Source: Mesobacterium pallidum
GTDB lineage: Bacteria; Pseudomonadota; Alphaproteobacteria; Rhodobacterales; Rhodobacteraceae
Assembly (NCBI RefSeq): GCF_019966535.1
Contig: NZ_JAIMID010000005.1
Coordinates: 1 to 64,000 of the forward strand
Direction: 5' to 3'
DNA length: 64,000 nt
Made by a program: the position numbers and the translations under genes. This document shows, piece by piece, positions 28,770 through 37,029 of the stretch (positions are counted from its first letter, which is position 1; each line of letters starts with the position of its first letter). The notes below the pieces were generated by a model that worked only from the letters and a program-made list of their open reading frames with translations, was not told where the DNA came from and did not search any database.

Positions 28770-28847
28770 GCGGGGTCTCCATTGGTGGGCCGTCAGGCCG
28801 GATGTGTCGTCAAATCGGCACTCGGGTAAACCCTGCCGCGCGAAGGG

Positions 28848-29729
28848 TCAAGAAACGAAGGGGCGCAGCCCCGCCGCCAGCATCTCCCAGGCGCGCCGGA
28901 TACGGGGCGTGTTGCGCATCGCCTGCGCCGCGGCCAGCCACATCGGGATGCCGGGAATGTCGAAATCCGGCAGCAGCCGATCGAGCAGCGGATCGGCCAT
29001 CCCGACCTTGAGCTGCCCGAAGCCGATCCCGCAGCCCTGCCGGACCAGCTCCCAGTTAGTCGCCTGCGCGTCGCAGCGGGTGCCGAACCAGCCGCGCTCG
29101 GCCGGCAGGCCCGCCGCGCGCATGCCCTGAAGGATCACGTCGCTGCGGTCGTAGCCTACCAGGTGATGGTCCGCGAGGTCCTCGGGCCGCTCCGGCCGCC
29201 CGGCCCGTGCAAGGTAGCGTTTTGCGGCGAAGATCCCGATCGGCACATCCCCCAGCTTGCGCGTGATGATGTCCAGCTGGTCGCTGCGGTACATCCGCAC
29301 CGCGATGTCCGCCTCTCGGAACAGCAGGTTCTCGGTGCTGTCGCTGGGCAAGAGGTCGATCTCGATCTCGGGCTCCTCCGCCCGCATCTGCGCGATGATC
29401 CCCGGCAGGATGTAATGCGACACGAGGTGGGGCGCGGTGATCCGCACGGCGCCCGCCAGCCGCGTCTCGGCCCCCGCGACGCTCAGCGCCACCTGCCCCA
29501 TCGCGTCGCGCATGGCGCGCGCCGGCGCGATCAGCGCCGCGCCGGTCCCGGTCACCTCGAAGCCGCGTGGACGGCGGTGGAACAACTCCGCCCCCAGCCG
29601 CGCCTCGATCTCGCGCACCTGGCGGCCGACCGTGGGCTGGGACGAGCCCAGCTGCCGCGCCGCCGCGCTGAGGCTGCCGGTCTCGGCCACCGCCAGGAAG
29701 ACCTCCATCAATGACCAGTCGATCCGCAT
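28848..29729 (-). CDS. LysR family transcriptional regulator
   Basis: A 293-residue LysR-type regulator. The N-terminal winged helix-turn-helix includes FLAVAETGSLSAAARQLGSS and QPTVGRQVREIEARLG. The C-terminal periplasmic-binding-like effector domain starts near residue 90. The start may be 29729 or the ATG at 29735; the latter lies inside a perfect palindrome, so 29729 is preferred. It is divergent from an NAD-dependent epimerase gene, its likely target. Confidence 0.9.
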   Translation of the reverse strand: MRIDWSLMEVFLAVAETGSLSAAARQLGSSQPTVGRQVREIEARLGAELFHRRPRGFEVTGTGAALIAPARAMRDAMGQVALSVAGAETRLAGAVRITAPHLVSHYILPGIIAQMRAEEPEIEIDLLPSDSTENLLFREADIAVRMYRSDQLDIITRKLGDVPIGIFAAKRYLARAGRPERPEDLADHHLVGYDRSDVILQGMRAAGLPAERGWFGTRCDAQATNWELVRQGCGIGFGQLKVGMADPLLDRLLPDFDIPGIPMWLAAAQAMRNTPRIRRAWEMLAAGLRPFVS

Positions 29730-29751
29730 ATCCATTCAGTATTGAATGGAT
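29730..29751. promoter_or_regulatory. Perfect 9-bp dyad between the LysR gene and the epimerase gene
   Basis: ATCCATTCA-GTAT-TGAATGGAT, a perfect inverted repeat of 9 bases around a 4-base centre. It contains a T-N11-A core of the type bound by LysR regulators and abuts the regulator's start codon. It is a strong candidate operator for autorepression and for control of the divergent gene, whose start is at 29830. Confidence 0.65.
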
Positions 29752-29829
29752 GATCTGCGACTCCTGTCAATTCCCAAAAACCTGCGCATGGCCGATATTC
29801 TCTTCAGACACCTCGACAGGAGACACGAC

Positions 29830-30714
29830 ATGACCCGCACCGTCCTTCTCACCGGCGCCTCCGGCAAGATCGGCCACCATGCTGCCAAGGCGTTCTCGGA
29901 CGCCGGCTGGCAGATCCGCCGCTTCCAGCGCGGCACCGACATGACGCAAGCCGCGCAGGGCTGCGACGTGATCGTCAACGGGATGAATCCGCCCAAGTAC
30001 CACAACTGGGCCGAGATCATCCCCGAGATCACCCGCCAGCACATCGCCGCCGCCCGCGCCTCGGGCGCCACGGTGATCATCCCCGGCAACGTCTACACGT
30101 TCGGCGACCGCTGCGACGGCGCCTGGGACGAGACCACGCCCCACCGCCCCTGCAGCCGCAAGGGGCAGATCCGGGTCGAGATGGAGCAGGCCTATCGCGA
30201 CGCCGGCATCCAGACCATCGTGCTGCGGGCCGGCAATTTCATCGACCCCGACAGCGCCGACGACCTGTTCTCGATGATCATCCTCGGCAAGCTGGGCAAG
30301 AACCGCTTTGTCCACGCCGCCGACCCCGCGGTGCGGCAGGAATGGTGCATCCTGCCCGACTGGGCCCGCGCCGCCGTCGCGCTGGCCGACAAGCGCCACG
30401 ACCTCGCTGCGTTCGAAGACGTCCCCTGCGGCAACCACGCCGTGACCGGGTCCGAGCTGAAAGCCCGGTTCGAGGCGCTGACCGGCCGCAGCCTGCGCGA
30501 CGCCTCCTTCGCCTGGTGGCAGCTGCGCCTCGCCGCTCCGGTGCTCGAACTTGCGCGCGAACTGCTCGAAATGCGCTATCTCTACGATCTCGACCACGCG
30601 CTGTCGGACGCCAAGCTGCGCCGCCTGCTGCCCGACTGGGCACCCACCCCGCTGGACCAGGCGCTCGCGGCCAAGCTGGCGATGACCACCGGCACCACCG
30701 CGAAGGCAGCGTGA
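29830..30714 (+). CDS. NAD-dependent epimerase/dehydratase family protein
   Basis: A 294-residue extended short-chain dehydrogenase-like protein. The Rossmann motif VLLTGASGKIGHHAAKAF is at the N-terminus. The usual YxxxK is not obvious (the region reads CSRKGQIRVEMEQAYRDAG), so the protein may be an atypical family member or an NAD(P)-binding redox sensor rather than an epimerase. AGGAG lies seven bases before the ATG at 29830. It is divergent from a LysR gene and followed by repeat R4. Confidence 0.82.
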   Translation: MTRTVLLTGASGKIGHHAAKAFSDAGWQIRRFQRGTDMTQAAQGCDVIVNGMNPPKYHNWAEIIPEITRQHIAAARASGATVIIPGNVYTFGDRCDGAWDETTPHRPCSRKGQIRVEMEQAYRDAGIQTIVLRAGNFIDPDSADDLFSMIILGKLGKNRFVHAADPAVRQEWCILPDWARAAVALADKRHDLAAFEDVPCGNHAVTGSELKARFEALTGRSLRDASFAWWQLRLAAPVLELARELLEMRYLYDLDHALSDAKLRRLLPDWAPTPLDQALAAKLAMTTGTTAKAA

Positions 30715-30718
30715 GGGA

Positions 30719-30821
30719 GTGAGGGGCCAGCCCCTCACACACCCCGGAGTTTATCGGCACAATGAAGCAGGGGATCCGATCCGCTCTTCATTGTGCTTCT
30801 AAACTCCCGCCGGAGGCATCC
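30719..30821. repeat. Composite palindromic repeat, copy R4
   Basis: A complete copy just after the epimerase gene and before dnaE2. The hairpin GTGAGGGGC-CA-GCCCCTCAC is followed by the arm CCGGAGTTTATCGGCACAAT-GAAG, the centre CAGGGGATCCGATCCGCT, the arm CTTCATTGTGCTTCTAAACT-CC and the tail CGCCGGAGGCATCC. It is closely similar to R5 at the other end of dnaE2 and in the same orientation. Confidence 0.85.
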
Positions 30822-30873
30822 GACACCGGCCACGAGCGCCATCGTCTCGGATCACGACACGGACTCCAAAAGG

Positions 30874-30888
30874 GAACAAAACGTGAAT
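30874..30888 (+). promoter_or_regulatory. Probable LexA box upstream of dnaE2
   Basis: GAAC-AAAACGT-GAAT, one mismatch from the alphaproteobacterial SOS box GAAC-N7-GAAC (GTTC-N7-GTTC on the other strand). It lies 14 bases before the dnaE2 ATG and overlaps an AT-rich stretch that could be the -10 region, a good position for repression. DnaE2 genes are typically LexA-controlled. Confidence 0.7.
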
Positions 30889-30902
30889 ATACTCTCCCGA
30901 CC

Positions 30903-33860
30903 ATGACCGTCGAGCTGTCGATTCTCTCCAACTTCACCTTCCTCACCGGGGCCTCCCACCCCGAGGAGTACATGGACCGTGCGGCCACCCTCGGCCTCGA
31001 TGCCATCGCCATCGCCGACATCAATTCCGTCGCGGGGATCGTCCGCGCCCATACCCGCGCCAAGGACATCGCCCGCCGTGTGGCCGAGCGGCGGCGCTTC
31101 GACGCCGAACACGGCCTGATCGGCCCGCCCGCACCCGAGGGCTGCCCGCCGGCGCCCTCCTTCCCCATCTACCACGTCCCCCGCCTGCTGCCCGCCGCGC
31201 GGCTGCGCTTTACCGACGGGCCCGACGTCACCGCCCTGCCCGAGAACCGGCAAGGCTGGGCCCGGCTCTGCCGGCTGCTGTCGCGCGGGCGGCTCCGGGC
31301 CGACAAGGGAGACTGCATCCTGCACCTGTCGGACCTTCTGGAGGGGGCAGAGGGGCTGCGGCTCCTGCTCCACCCGCCACGGGCGCTGCCGGAGACGCCC
31401 GGCGCGGGCGGATGGCGGCAACAGGCGGAACGGCTGTCGCGCCGGCTCGGGGGGCAGATGGCGCTGCTGCTGACGCCCCGCTACGATGGCCAGGACCCGG
31501 CGCGTTTCGACGCGCTCGCGGCCGAGGCCGTGCGGCTGGGCCTGCCCACGGTCGCCTCGGCCGCGCCGGTCATGCACCACGGCCGCCGCCGCAGGCTGGC
31601 CGACGTGATGACTGCGATCCGCCTTGGCCGCCGGGTCGACAGCCTGGGCCGCGCGGCCCTCGCCAATGCCGAGCAGCGCCTGCGCTCCGCGCCCGAGCTG
31701 CGCCGCATCTTCCACGGCCACGAGGGCGCCATCGACCGGGCGGCAGAGCTGGCGGCACGCCTCGAGTTCCAGCTGGACCAGTTGCGTTACGAGTACCCGT
31801 CCGAGATCGCCGATGGCGAATCCCCCGCCCAGCGCCTCTCGCGCCTCGCCCACGAGGGGCTGCGCTGGCGCTATCCCCATGGCGCGCCCGAGCGGGTCCG
31901 CGCCATGCTGGACCACGAGCTCACCCTCATCGGCAAGCTGAACTACGAGCCCTATTTCCTCACCGTCCGCGACATCGTCGCCTTTGCGCGCGCGCGGGAC
32001 ATCCTCTGCCAGGGGCGCGGGTCGGCCGCGAACTCGGTCGTCTGCTACTGCCTCGGCGTCACCTCGGTCAGCCCCGAGATCGGCACCATGGTCTTCGAAC
32101 GCTTCGTCAGCGAGGCCCGCGACGAGCCCCCCGACATCGACGTCGATTTCGAACACGAGCGCCGCGAAGAGGTCATCCAGTGGATCTACGAGCGCTACGG
32201 CCGCCACCGCGCGGGCCTCTGCGCCACCGTGATCCACTACCGCGGCAAGCGCGCGATCCGCGAGGTCGGCAAGGTCATGGGCCTCAGCGAAGACACCATC
32301 GGCGCGCTCAGCTCGCAGCTTTGGGGGTTCTTCAGCGCCGACGGGGTCGAGGACCAGCGGATGCGCGAGATCGGCCTCGACCCCGCCGACCGGCGCCTGC
32401 AGCAGACCATGGCGCTGATCCACGAGATCATCGGCTTTCCCCGCCACCTTTCCCAACATGTCGGCGGCTTCATCATCACCGAGGGGCGGCTCGATGAGCT
32501 TGTCCCGATCGAGAACGCCACGATGGAGGACCGCACGGTCATCTGCTGGGACAAGGACGATATCGACAGCCTCGGCATCCTCAAGGTGGACGTGCTGAGC
32601 CTTGGGATGCTGACCTGCATCCGCAAGGCGTTCGACCTGATGAAGACCCACGTGGGCCAGGACTGGACCCTCGCCACCCTGCCGCCCGAGGACCCACGCG
32701 TCTACGACATGCTCTGCGCGGCCGACAGCATCGGCGTCTTCCAGGTGGAAAGCCGCGCGCAGATGAACTTCCTGCCGCGAATGCGGCCGCGCAACTTCTA
32801 CGACCTGGTGATCGAGGTGGCAATCATCCGCCCCGGCCCGATCCAGGGCGACATGGTCCACCCCTATATCCGCCGCCGCAACGGGGAGGAGAAGGTGGAA
32901 TTCCCCTCGGACGCCCTCGGCCAGGTGCTGGGCAAGACGCTGGGCGTGCCGCTGTTCCAGGAACAGGCGATGCAGATCGCCATCATCGGCGCGGGCTTCA
33001 CGCCCGAAGAGGCGGACCGCCTGCGCCGCTCGCTCGCCACGTTCAAGAAGCATGGCAATGTCAGCGAGTTCCGCGAACGCTTCATGCGCGGAATGGCGCG
33101 GAACGGCTACGACGACGACTTCGCCGCGCGGTGCTTTTCCCAGATCGAGGGCTTCGGCAGCTACGGCTTTCCCGAAAGCCACGCGGCCAGCTTTGCCCTG
33201 CTGGTCTATGCCTCGGCCTGGATCAAGTGCCACCACCCGGGCATCTTCGCCTGCGCGCTGCTGAATTCGCAGCCCATGGGGTTCTACGCCCCGGCTCAGA
33301 TCGTGCGCGACGCGCGCGAACACGGGGTCACGGTGCGCCCCGTCTGCATCCAGTCCAGCTACTGGGACAACGTGATGGAGCCGGACGGGCGCGGCGGGCT
33401 CGCCCTGCGGCTGGGGTTCCGGCAGATCAAGGGGCTCAAGGAGGAAGACGCCGCCTGGATCTGCGCCGCCCGCGGCAACGGCTACCGCACGGTCGAGGAT
33501 GTCTGGCGCCGCGCCGGCCTGGCCTCGGCCGTGCTCGCTCGTCTGGCCGAGGCGGATTGCTTTGCCGACCTCGGGCTCTCGCGCCGCGAGGCCCTGTGGG
33601 AGGCGCGCGCGCTGAAGGGACCCGAGCCGCTGCCGCTGTTCTCCGGCGACATGGATGGCGAGGGGATCCTGGAACCCGCCGCCCACCTGCCCGCGATGAC
33701 CGAGGGCGAGGAGGTGGTCGAGGATTACGTCGCCATGCGCCTGACCCTGCGGCGCCACCCGATGGCACTGCTGCGCCCCTACCTGACGCCGGGCGCGGTT
33801 GGTAGGGACAGGACTGGGGGGCCAGCCCCCCAAACCCCCCGGAGTTTACAGGCACAATGA
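30903..33860 (+). CDS. dnaE2: Error-prone DNA polymerase DnaE2 (ImuC), C-terminally truncated
   Basis: A 985-residue C-family polymerase of the SOS mutasome (ImuA-ImuB-DnaE2). An N-terminal PHP domain begins MTVELSILSNFTFLTGASHP. The polymerase core keeps the catalytic aspartates in PDIDVDFEH (about residue 410) and ILKVDVLSLGML, followed by a helix-hairpin-helix region. The reading frame stops soon after HPMALLRPYL: the last 15 codons and the TGA belong to repeat R5. The C-terminal OB-fold part of usual DnaE2 (roughly 100 residues or more) is missing, with no remnant downstream. No imuA or imuB is adjacent. Polymerase activity may remain, but partner binding could be impaired. Confidence 0.88.
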   Translation: MTVELSILSNFTFLTGASHPEEYMDRAATLGLDAIAIADINSVAGIVRAHTRAKDIARRVAERRRFDAEHGLIGPPAPEGCPPAPSFPIYHVPRLLPAARLRFTDGPDVTALPENRQGWARLCRLLSRGRLRADKGDCILHLSDLLEGAEGLRLLLHPPRALPETPGAGGWRQQAERLSRRLGGQMALLLTPRYDGQDPARFDALAAEAVRLGLPTVASAAPVMHHGRRRRLADVMTAIRLGRRVDSLGRAALANAEQRLRSAPELRRIFHGHEGAIDRAAELAARLEFQLDQLRYEYPSEIADGESPAQRLSRLAHEGLRWRYPHGAPERVRAMLDHELTLIGKLNYEPYFLTVRDIVAFARARDILCQGRGSAANSVVCYCLGVTSVSPEIGTMVFERFVSEARDEPPDIDVDFEHERREEVIQWIYERYGRHRAGLCATVIHYRGKRAIREVGKVMGLSEDTIGALSSQLWGFFSADGVEDQRMREIGLDPADRRLQQTMALIHEIIGFPRHLSQHVGGFIITEGRLDELVPIENATMEDRTVICWDKDDIDSLGILKVDVLSLGMLTCIRKAFDLMKTHVGQDWTLATLPPEDPRVYDMLCAADSIGVFQVESRAQMNFLPRMRPRNFYDLVIEVAIIRPGPIQGDMVHPYIRRRNGEEKVEFPSDALGQVLGKTLGVPLFQEQAMQIAIIGAGFTPEEADRLRRSLATFKKHGNVSEFRERFMRGMARNGYDDDFAARCFSQIEGFGSYGFPESHAASFALLVYASAWIKCHHPGIFACALLNSQPMGFYAPAQIVRDAREHGVTVRPVCIQSSYWDNVMEPDGRGGLALRLGFRQIKGLKEEDAAWICAARGNGYRTVEDVWRRAGLASAVLARLAEADCFADLGLSRREALWEARALKGPEPLPLFSGDMDGEGILEPAAHLPAMTEGEEVVEDYVAMRLTLRRHPMALLRPYLTPGAVGRDRTGGPAPQTPRSLQAQ

Positions 33861-33916
33861 AGAGGGATCCCGATCCGTGTCTTCATTGTGCCAATAAACT
33901 CCCGCCGGAGGCATCC
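33815..33916. repeat. Composite palindromic repeat, copy R5, forming the dnaE2 3' end
   Basis: A complete copy: TGGGGGGC-CA-GCCCCCCA hairpin, arm CCGGAGTTTACAGGCACAAT-GAAG, centre AGGGATCCCGATCCGTGT, arm CTTCATTGTGCCAATAAACT-CC and tail CGCCGGAGGCATCC. The dnaE2 stop codon (33858-33860) is the TGA inside CACAATGAAG of the first arm, so the element interrupts the gene. Confidence 0.88.
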
Positions 33917-33984
33917 CGAACCAGCCGTCCGCCCACCGCCCGTGCGGTTTGATCCCGCCGCAACAGGCGCCTATCTCTGGGCGC

Positions 33985-34590
33985 ATGACCTTCGATGCGC
34001 TCAAGACCCGGATACGTGGCTGCACGATCTGCGCAGACCGCTTTGCCGCGACCGAGACCGGCCATGCGCCGCGGCCGGTGCTGCTGGCCGAATCCTCGGC
34101 ACGGGTGCTGATCGCGGGGCAGGCGCCGGGGATGCGGGTGCACCTGTCGGGGCGGCCCTTCACCGACCCGTCGGGGGACCGGCTGCGCGACTGGATGGGA
34201 CTGGACGAAGAGGCCTTCTACGACACGGCCCGCGTGGCCATCGTGCCCATGGGCTTCTGCTTTCCGGGCTACCGCAAGGGTGCGGACCTGCCGCCGCCGC
34301 CGATCTGCGCGCGGACATGGCGGGCGGAGGTGATGGCGCATCTGCCGAACGTGCAACTGACCCTCGCCGTGGGCGGGGCGGCGCAGAAGTGGCACCTGCC
34401 GGGCGCCGGCAATGTCACCGACACGGTGCGCGGCTGGCGGGGCTGCGGCGACGTGATCCCCTTGCCTCATCCGTCCTGGCGCAATACCGCATGGCTGAAA
34501 CGAAACCCGTGGTTCGAGGACGCCTTGCTGCCCGAGCTGCGCGACCGGATCCGAAAGGTGCTGAAAGATGCAGACCGAGACCGCGCTTGA
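33985..34590 (+). CDS. Uracil-DNA glycosylase family protein
   Basis: A 201-residue protein of the uracil-DNA-glycosylase superfamily (family 4/5-like). Motif 1 is GQAPGMRVHLSGRPFTDPSG. The late motif LPHPSWRNTAW resembles the substrate-binding HPS loop. An N-terminal CTICADRF pair could contribute to an iron-sulfur site as in family 4 enzymes, but not all four cysteines are obvious. It may excise uracil or other damaged bases; activity is inferred from the family. It follows repeat R5 and overlaps the SseB gene by 23 bases. Confidence 0.82.
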   Translation: MTFDALKTRIRGCTICADRFAATETGHAPRPVLLAESSARVLIAGQAPGMRVHLSGRPFTDPSGDRLRDWMGLDEEAFYDTARVAIVPMGFCFPGYRKGADLPPPPICARTWRAEVMAHLPNVQLTLAVGGAAQKWHLPGAGNVTDTVRGWRGCGDVIPLPHPSWRNTAWLKRNPWFEDALLPELRDRIRKVLKDADRDRA

Positions 34591-35353
34591 CCGCGCCCAT
34601 GCGGCGATGGAGGCCGGCGGCGACGCCGAACGGCTGCAGTTCTACGCCACCCTCGCCGATGCCGAGCTGGTCGTGCTGCTCGAGACCGAGCCCGAGGGCG
34701 AGACCCTCTCGCCCGAGGTCTTCGAGCTGTCGGACATGACCTGCATCCTCGCCTTCGACACAGAGGAGCGGCTGTCGCGGTTCACCGGCCGGCCGGTGCC
34801 CTACGCGGCGCTGTCGGGGCGGGTGATCGCGGGGCTGCTGCAAGACCAGGGGATCGCGCTGGCGCTGAACCTCGAGGTCGCGCCGTCGCAGACCATCCTG
34901 CCGCCCGAGGCGCTGGGGTGGCTGACCGAAACGCTGACCCATGCGCCGGACGAGGCGCAGGCGCGGCCCGTGGCCTTCGACCGCCCGCAGGGCCTGCCCG
35001 AAGCACTGCTGGGCGCACTCGACGCGCGGCTGGGGGCCATGCCGGGGTTGGCGCGCAGCGCGTTCCTTGCGCGCGTCACCTACGATGACGACAGCCGCGG
35101 GCACCTTCTGGCGTTTTCCGGCGCCGCGCCACGCGCCCATGCGCCGCTGGCCAAGGCGGTGGGTGAGGCGCTGACCTTTTCCGGCCTCGACGCCGGGGCG
35201 CTGGACGTGACCTTTTTGGGCGACGGAGACACCGCGCTCGAGGCGCTGGCGCGGGTGGCCTGGCGGTTCGATATCCCCGAGCCGGTGCAGCCGAAGGTGG
35301 CCGAAGTCAAGGCGCCGGGGATGGACCCGGACGCGCCGCCGAAGCTGCGATAG
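34568..35353 (+). CDS. SseB family protein
   Basis: A 261-residue protein with an N-terminal SseB domain (FYATLADAELVVLLETEPEG, VFELSDMTCILAFDTEERL) and a C-terminal SseB-type extension. The cellular role of this family outside secretion systems is unknown. The start lies inside the glycosylase gene (23-base overlap), suggesting translational coupling. About 200 bases without a gene follow. Confidence 0.82.
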   Translation: MQTETALDRAHAAMEAGGDAERLQFYATLADAELVVLLETEPEGETLSPEVFELSDMTCILAFDTEERLSRFTGRPVPYAALSGRVIAGLLQDQGIALALNLEVAPSQTILPPEALGWLTETLTHAPDEAQARPVAFDRPQGLPEALLGALDARLGAMPGLARSAFLARVTYDDDSRGHLLAFSGAAPRAHAPLAKAVGEALTFSGLDAGALDVTFLGDGDTALEALARVAWRFDIPEPVQPKVAEVKAPGMDPDAPPKLR

Positions 35354-35558
35354 GGCTTGGGGCGGAGCCGCGCGTTGGCTGAACGCGGGGTGGGGTTCTG
35401 ACGGTTGCGGGATGCGCTTTGGCCTGGCCACGTCCGTAGAACGTCCCCAGCGCGCGGGCATGGCACCTCGTCGCCCCGTCGGGGCAGGTCATGCGCACAG
35501 CCTGCCGCCGGCATGACGCAGTGTGGCAAGCGCAGGCACCCAGACCCAACCGACGCCT

Positions 35559-36491
35559 CTATTCCGTCGAGATCAGCACCGCCTCGACGCGCCGGTTGGC
35601 CTCGCGCCCCTCGGGGGTCAGGTTGCTGGCGACGGGCGACAGGTACCCCATCCCCTCGGCCGAGATCTGTTCGCGCGGGACGCCGAATTCTCTGACCAGC
35701 CGGTCCGCGACCGAGGCGGCGCGGCGGCGCGACAGGGCGATGTTCGACTCGAGCGCCCCGACCGAATCGGTGTGCCCCACCAGCGCCACCTGCCGCCCCG
35801 GGTTCGCCACCAGGTACTGGCCCAGCGCCGCGAGCGTCGCGAAGGGCCCCTCGCCCAGCTCGGACGAGCCCGTGCGGAAGGTCAGGTCGGACAGCACGAC
35901 GTGGCCCCGCGCCTCGAGCTCTTCGGACAGCGGCCCCTGCGGCCCGGAGGAGACGATGACGGCGCCGCGGGTGATCTCTTCGTCCCCTTGGCCAACCTGC
36001 ACGACCTGCAGGAAACTGGCCGACAGGTTGTGGCTGGCCAGCAGCGACACGTGATCCGCGCCCGCTTCGCCCTCGCGCACGGCCGAGATGAAGTGGAAAT
36101 CGGCGAGGTCCACGTGCATCGCGGGTTCGGGCAACACCTCCGTCCCGAAGCGGAAATCGAACCCGCCGCAGATCGTGGCCGCGCAATCGAGCAGCAGGTC
36201 GTAGCCGTCCGTCAAGAGCTGCTCGCGGATCGGGGCGAGGACCTGCAGGTTGGTCAGCCCGGGCGTCTCGATCCGCCAAGCCTGCCGCGTCACGGCGCCC
36301 TCGACCAGCAGGGCCGGCACGGTCTCACCCGTCCAGGGCGCGATGGGCAGGGCGTAGCTGGCGCGCGGCTCGGCCTGCTCCTCGACCAGCCGCGCACCGA
36401 CCGGCAGGTCGAGCGTCAGCGCCATGGCCGGCCCCGCAAGCAAGGCCAGCAGGGCCGCCAGATTAGCGGAACGAACCGTGGTATTCGTCAT
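35559..36491 (-). CDS. OmpA family protein
   Basis: A 310-residue exported protein. A signal peptide ends near AGPAMA. An N-terminal domain of unknown type carries a probable disulfide (DCAATICGGF). A C-terminal OmpA/peptidoglycan-binding domain follows from about residue 195 (LTFRTGSSELGEG, VGHTDSVGALESNIALSRRR). It probably tethers the outer membrane to the wall. Its start overlaps the end of the AhpD-like gene by 29 bases. Confidence 0.88.
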   Translation of the reverse strand: MTNTTVRSANLAALLALLAGPAMALTLDLPVGARLVEEQAEPRASYALPIAPWTGETVPALLVEGAVTRQAWRIETPGLTNLQVLAPIREQLLTDGYDLLLDCAATICGGFDFRFGTEVLPEPAMHVDLADFHFISAVREGEAGADHVSLLASHNLSASFLQVVQVGQGDEEITRGAVIVSSGPQGPLSEELEARGHVVLSDLTFRTGSSELGEGPFATLAALGQYLVANPGRQVALVGHTDSVGALESNIALSRRRAASVADRLVREFGVPREQISAEGMGYLSPVASNLTPEGREANRRVEAVLISTE

Positions 36492-37029
36492 TCGGACGCA
36501 TGTCGATGGCGCTGGCCACGCGGTTGGACATGTTGAAGAAACCGGTCACGTTGGCGATGTCCCAGATGTCACGATCCGAGAAACCCGCGTCGCGCAACGC
36601 CTGCCGGTCGGCTTCGACCACGGTGTGGCTTTCCCTGGTGACCTTTTCGGCAAAGGTCAGCATGGCCCATTGCCGCGCGTCAAGGTCGGCCGCGCGCCAG
36701 TTCATCACCATCTGCTCGCCCAGGATCGGGTTGCCCGACAGCTGCCGCACGGCCGCGCCATGGGCGGTCAGGCAGTAGAAGCACTTGTTGATCGAGCTGA
36801 CGACGACCGCGATCATCTCGCGTTCCAGCTTGCTCAGCGCGCTCTCGCCCAGCATCAGGTCATTGTAGAGTGCGGTGAAGGCGTTCAGCTTGTCGATGTC
36901 GAAGGCATGGGCGCGCAGCACGTTCGGCACCATCCCCAGCTTTTCGTCGCAGATGTCGAAGTATTTCTGCGTCTTCTCGGGCAGCGGATCGACCTGGGGC
37001 AGGTCGAGGGCAGAGATCTTGTGGCTCAT
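36463..37029 (-). CDS. Peroxidase-related, AhpD-like carboxymuconolactone decarboxylase family protein
   Basis: A 188-residue AhpD-fold protein. The redox pair Cys83-Cys86 in NKCFYCLTAHG with His90 matches the CxxC-xxx-H active site of alkylhydroperoxidase-like proteins, so a thiol peroxidase or reductant role is likely. The start ATGA overlaps the stop of the upstream GNAT gene by four bases. Confidence 0.88.
   Translation of the reverse strand: MSHKISALDLPQVDPLPEKTQKYFDICDEKLGMVPNVLRAHAFDIDKLNAFTALYNDLMLGESALSKLEREMIAVVVSSINKCFYCLTAHGAAVRQLSGNPILGEQMVMNWRAADLDARQWAMLTFAEKVTRESHTVVEADRQALRDAGFSDRDIWDIANVTGFFNMSNRVASAIDMRPNDEYHGSFR

Noticed and set aside
30852..33833. 993-codon open frame on the minus strand opposite dnaE2
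   Set aside because: Antisense shadow of the polymerase gene; composition is typical of the complement of GC-rich coding DNA and there is no start signal.
30719..33916. Composite transposon carrying dnaE2 between R4 and R5
   Set aside because: The flanking repeats are only about 100 bases, contain no transposase frame, lie in direct orientation, and other single copies occur elsewhere in the window, so recombination or insertion of small elements is more likely than a composite transposon.
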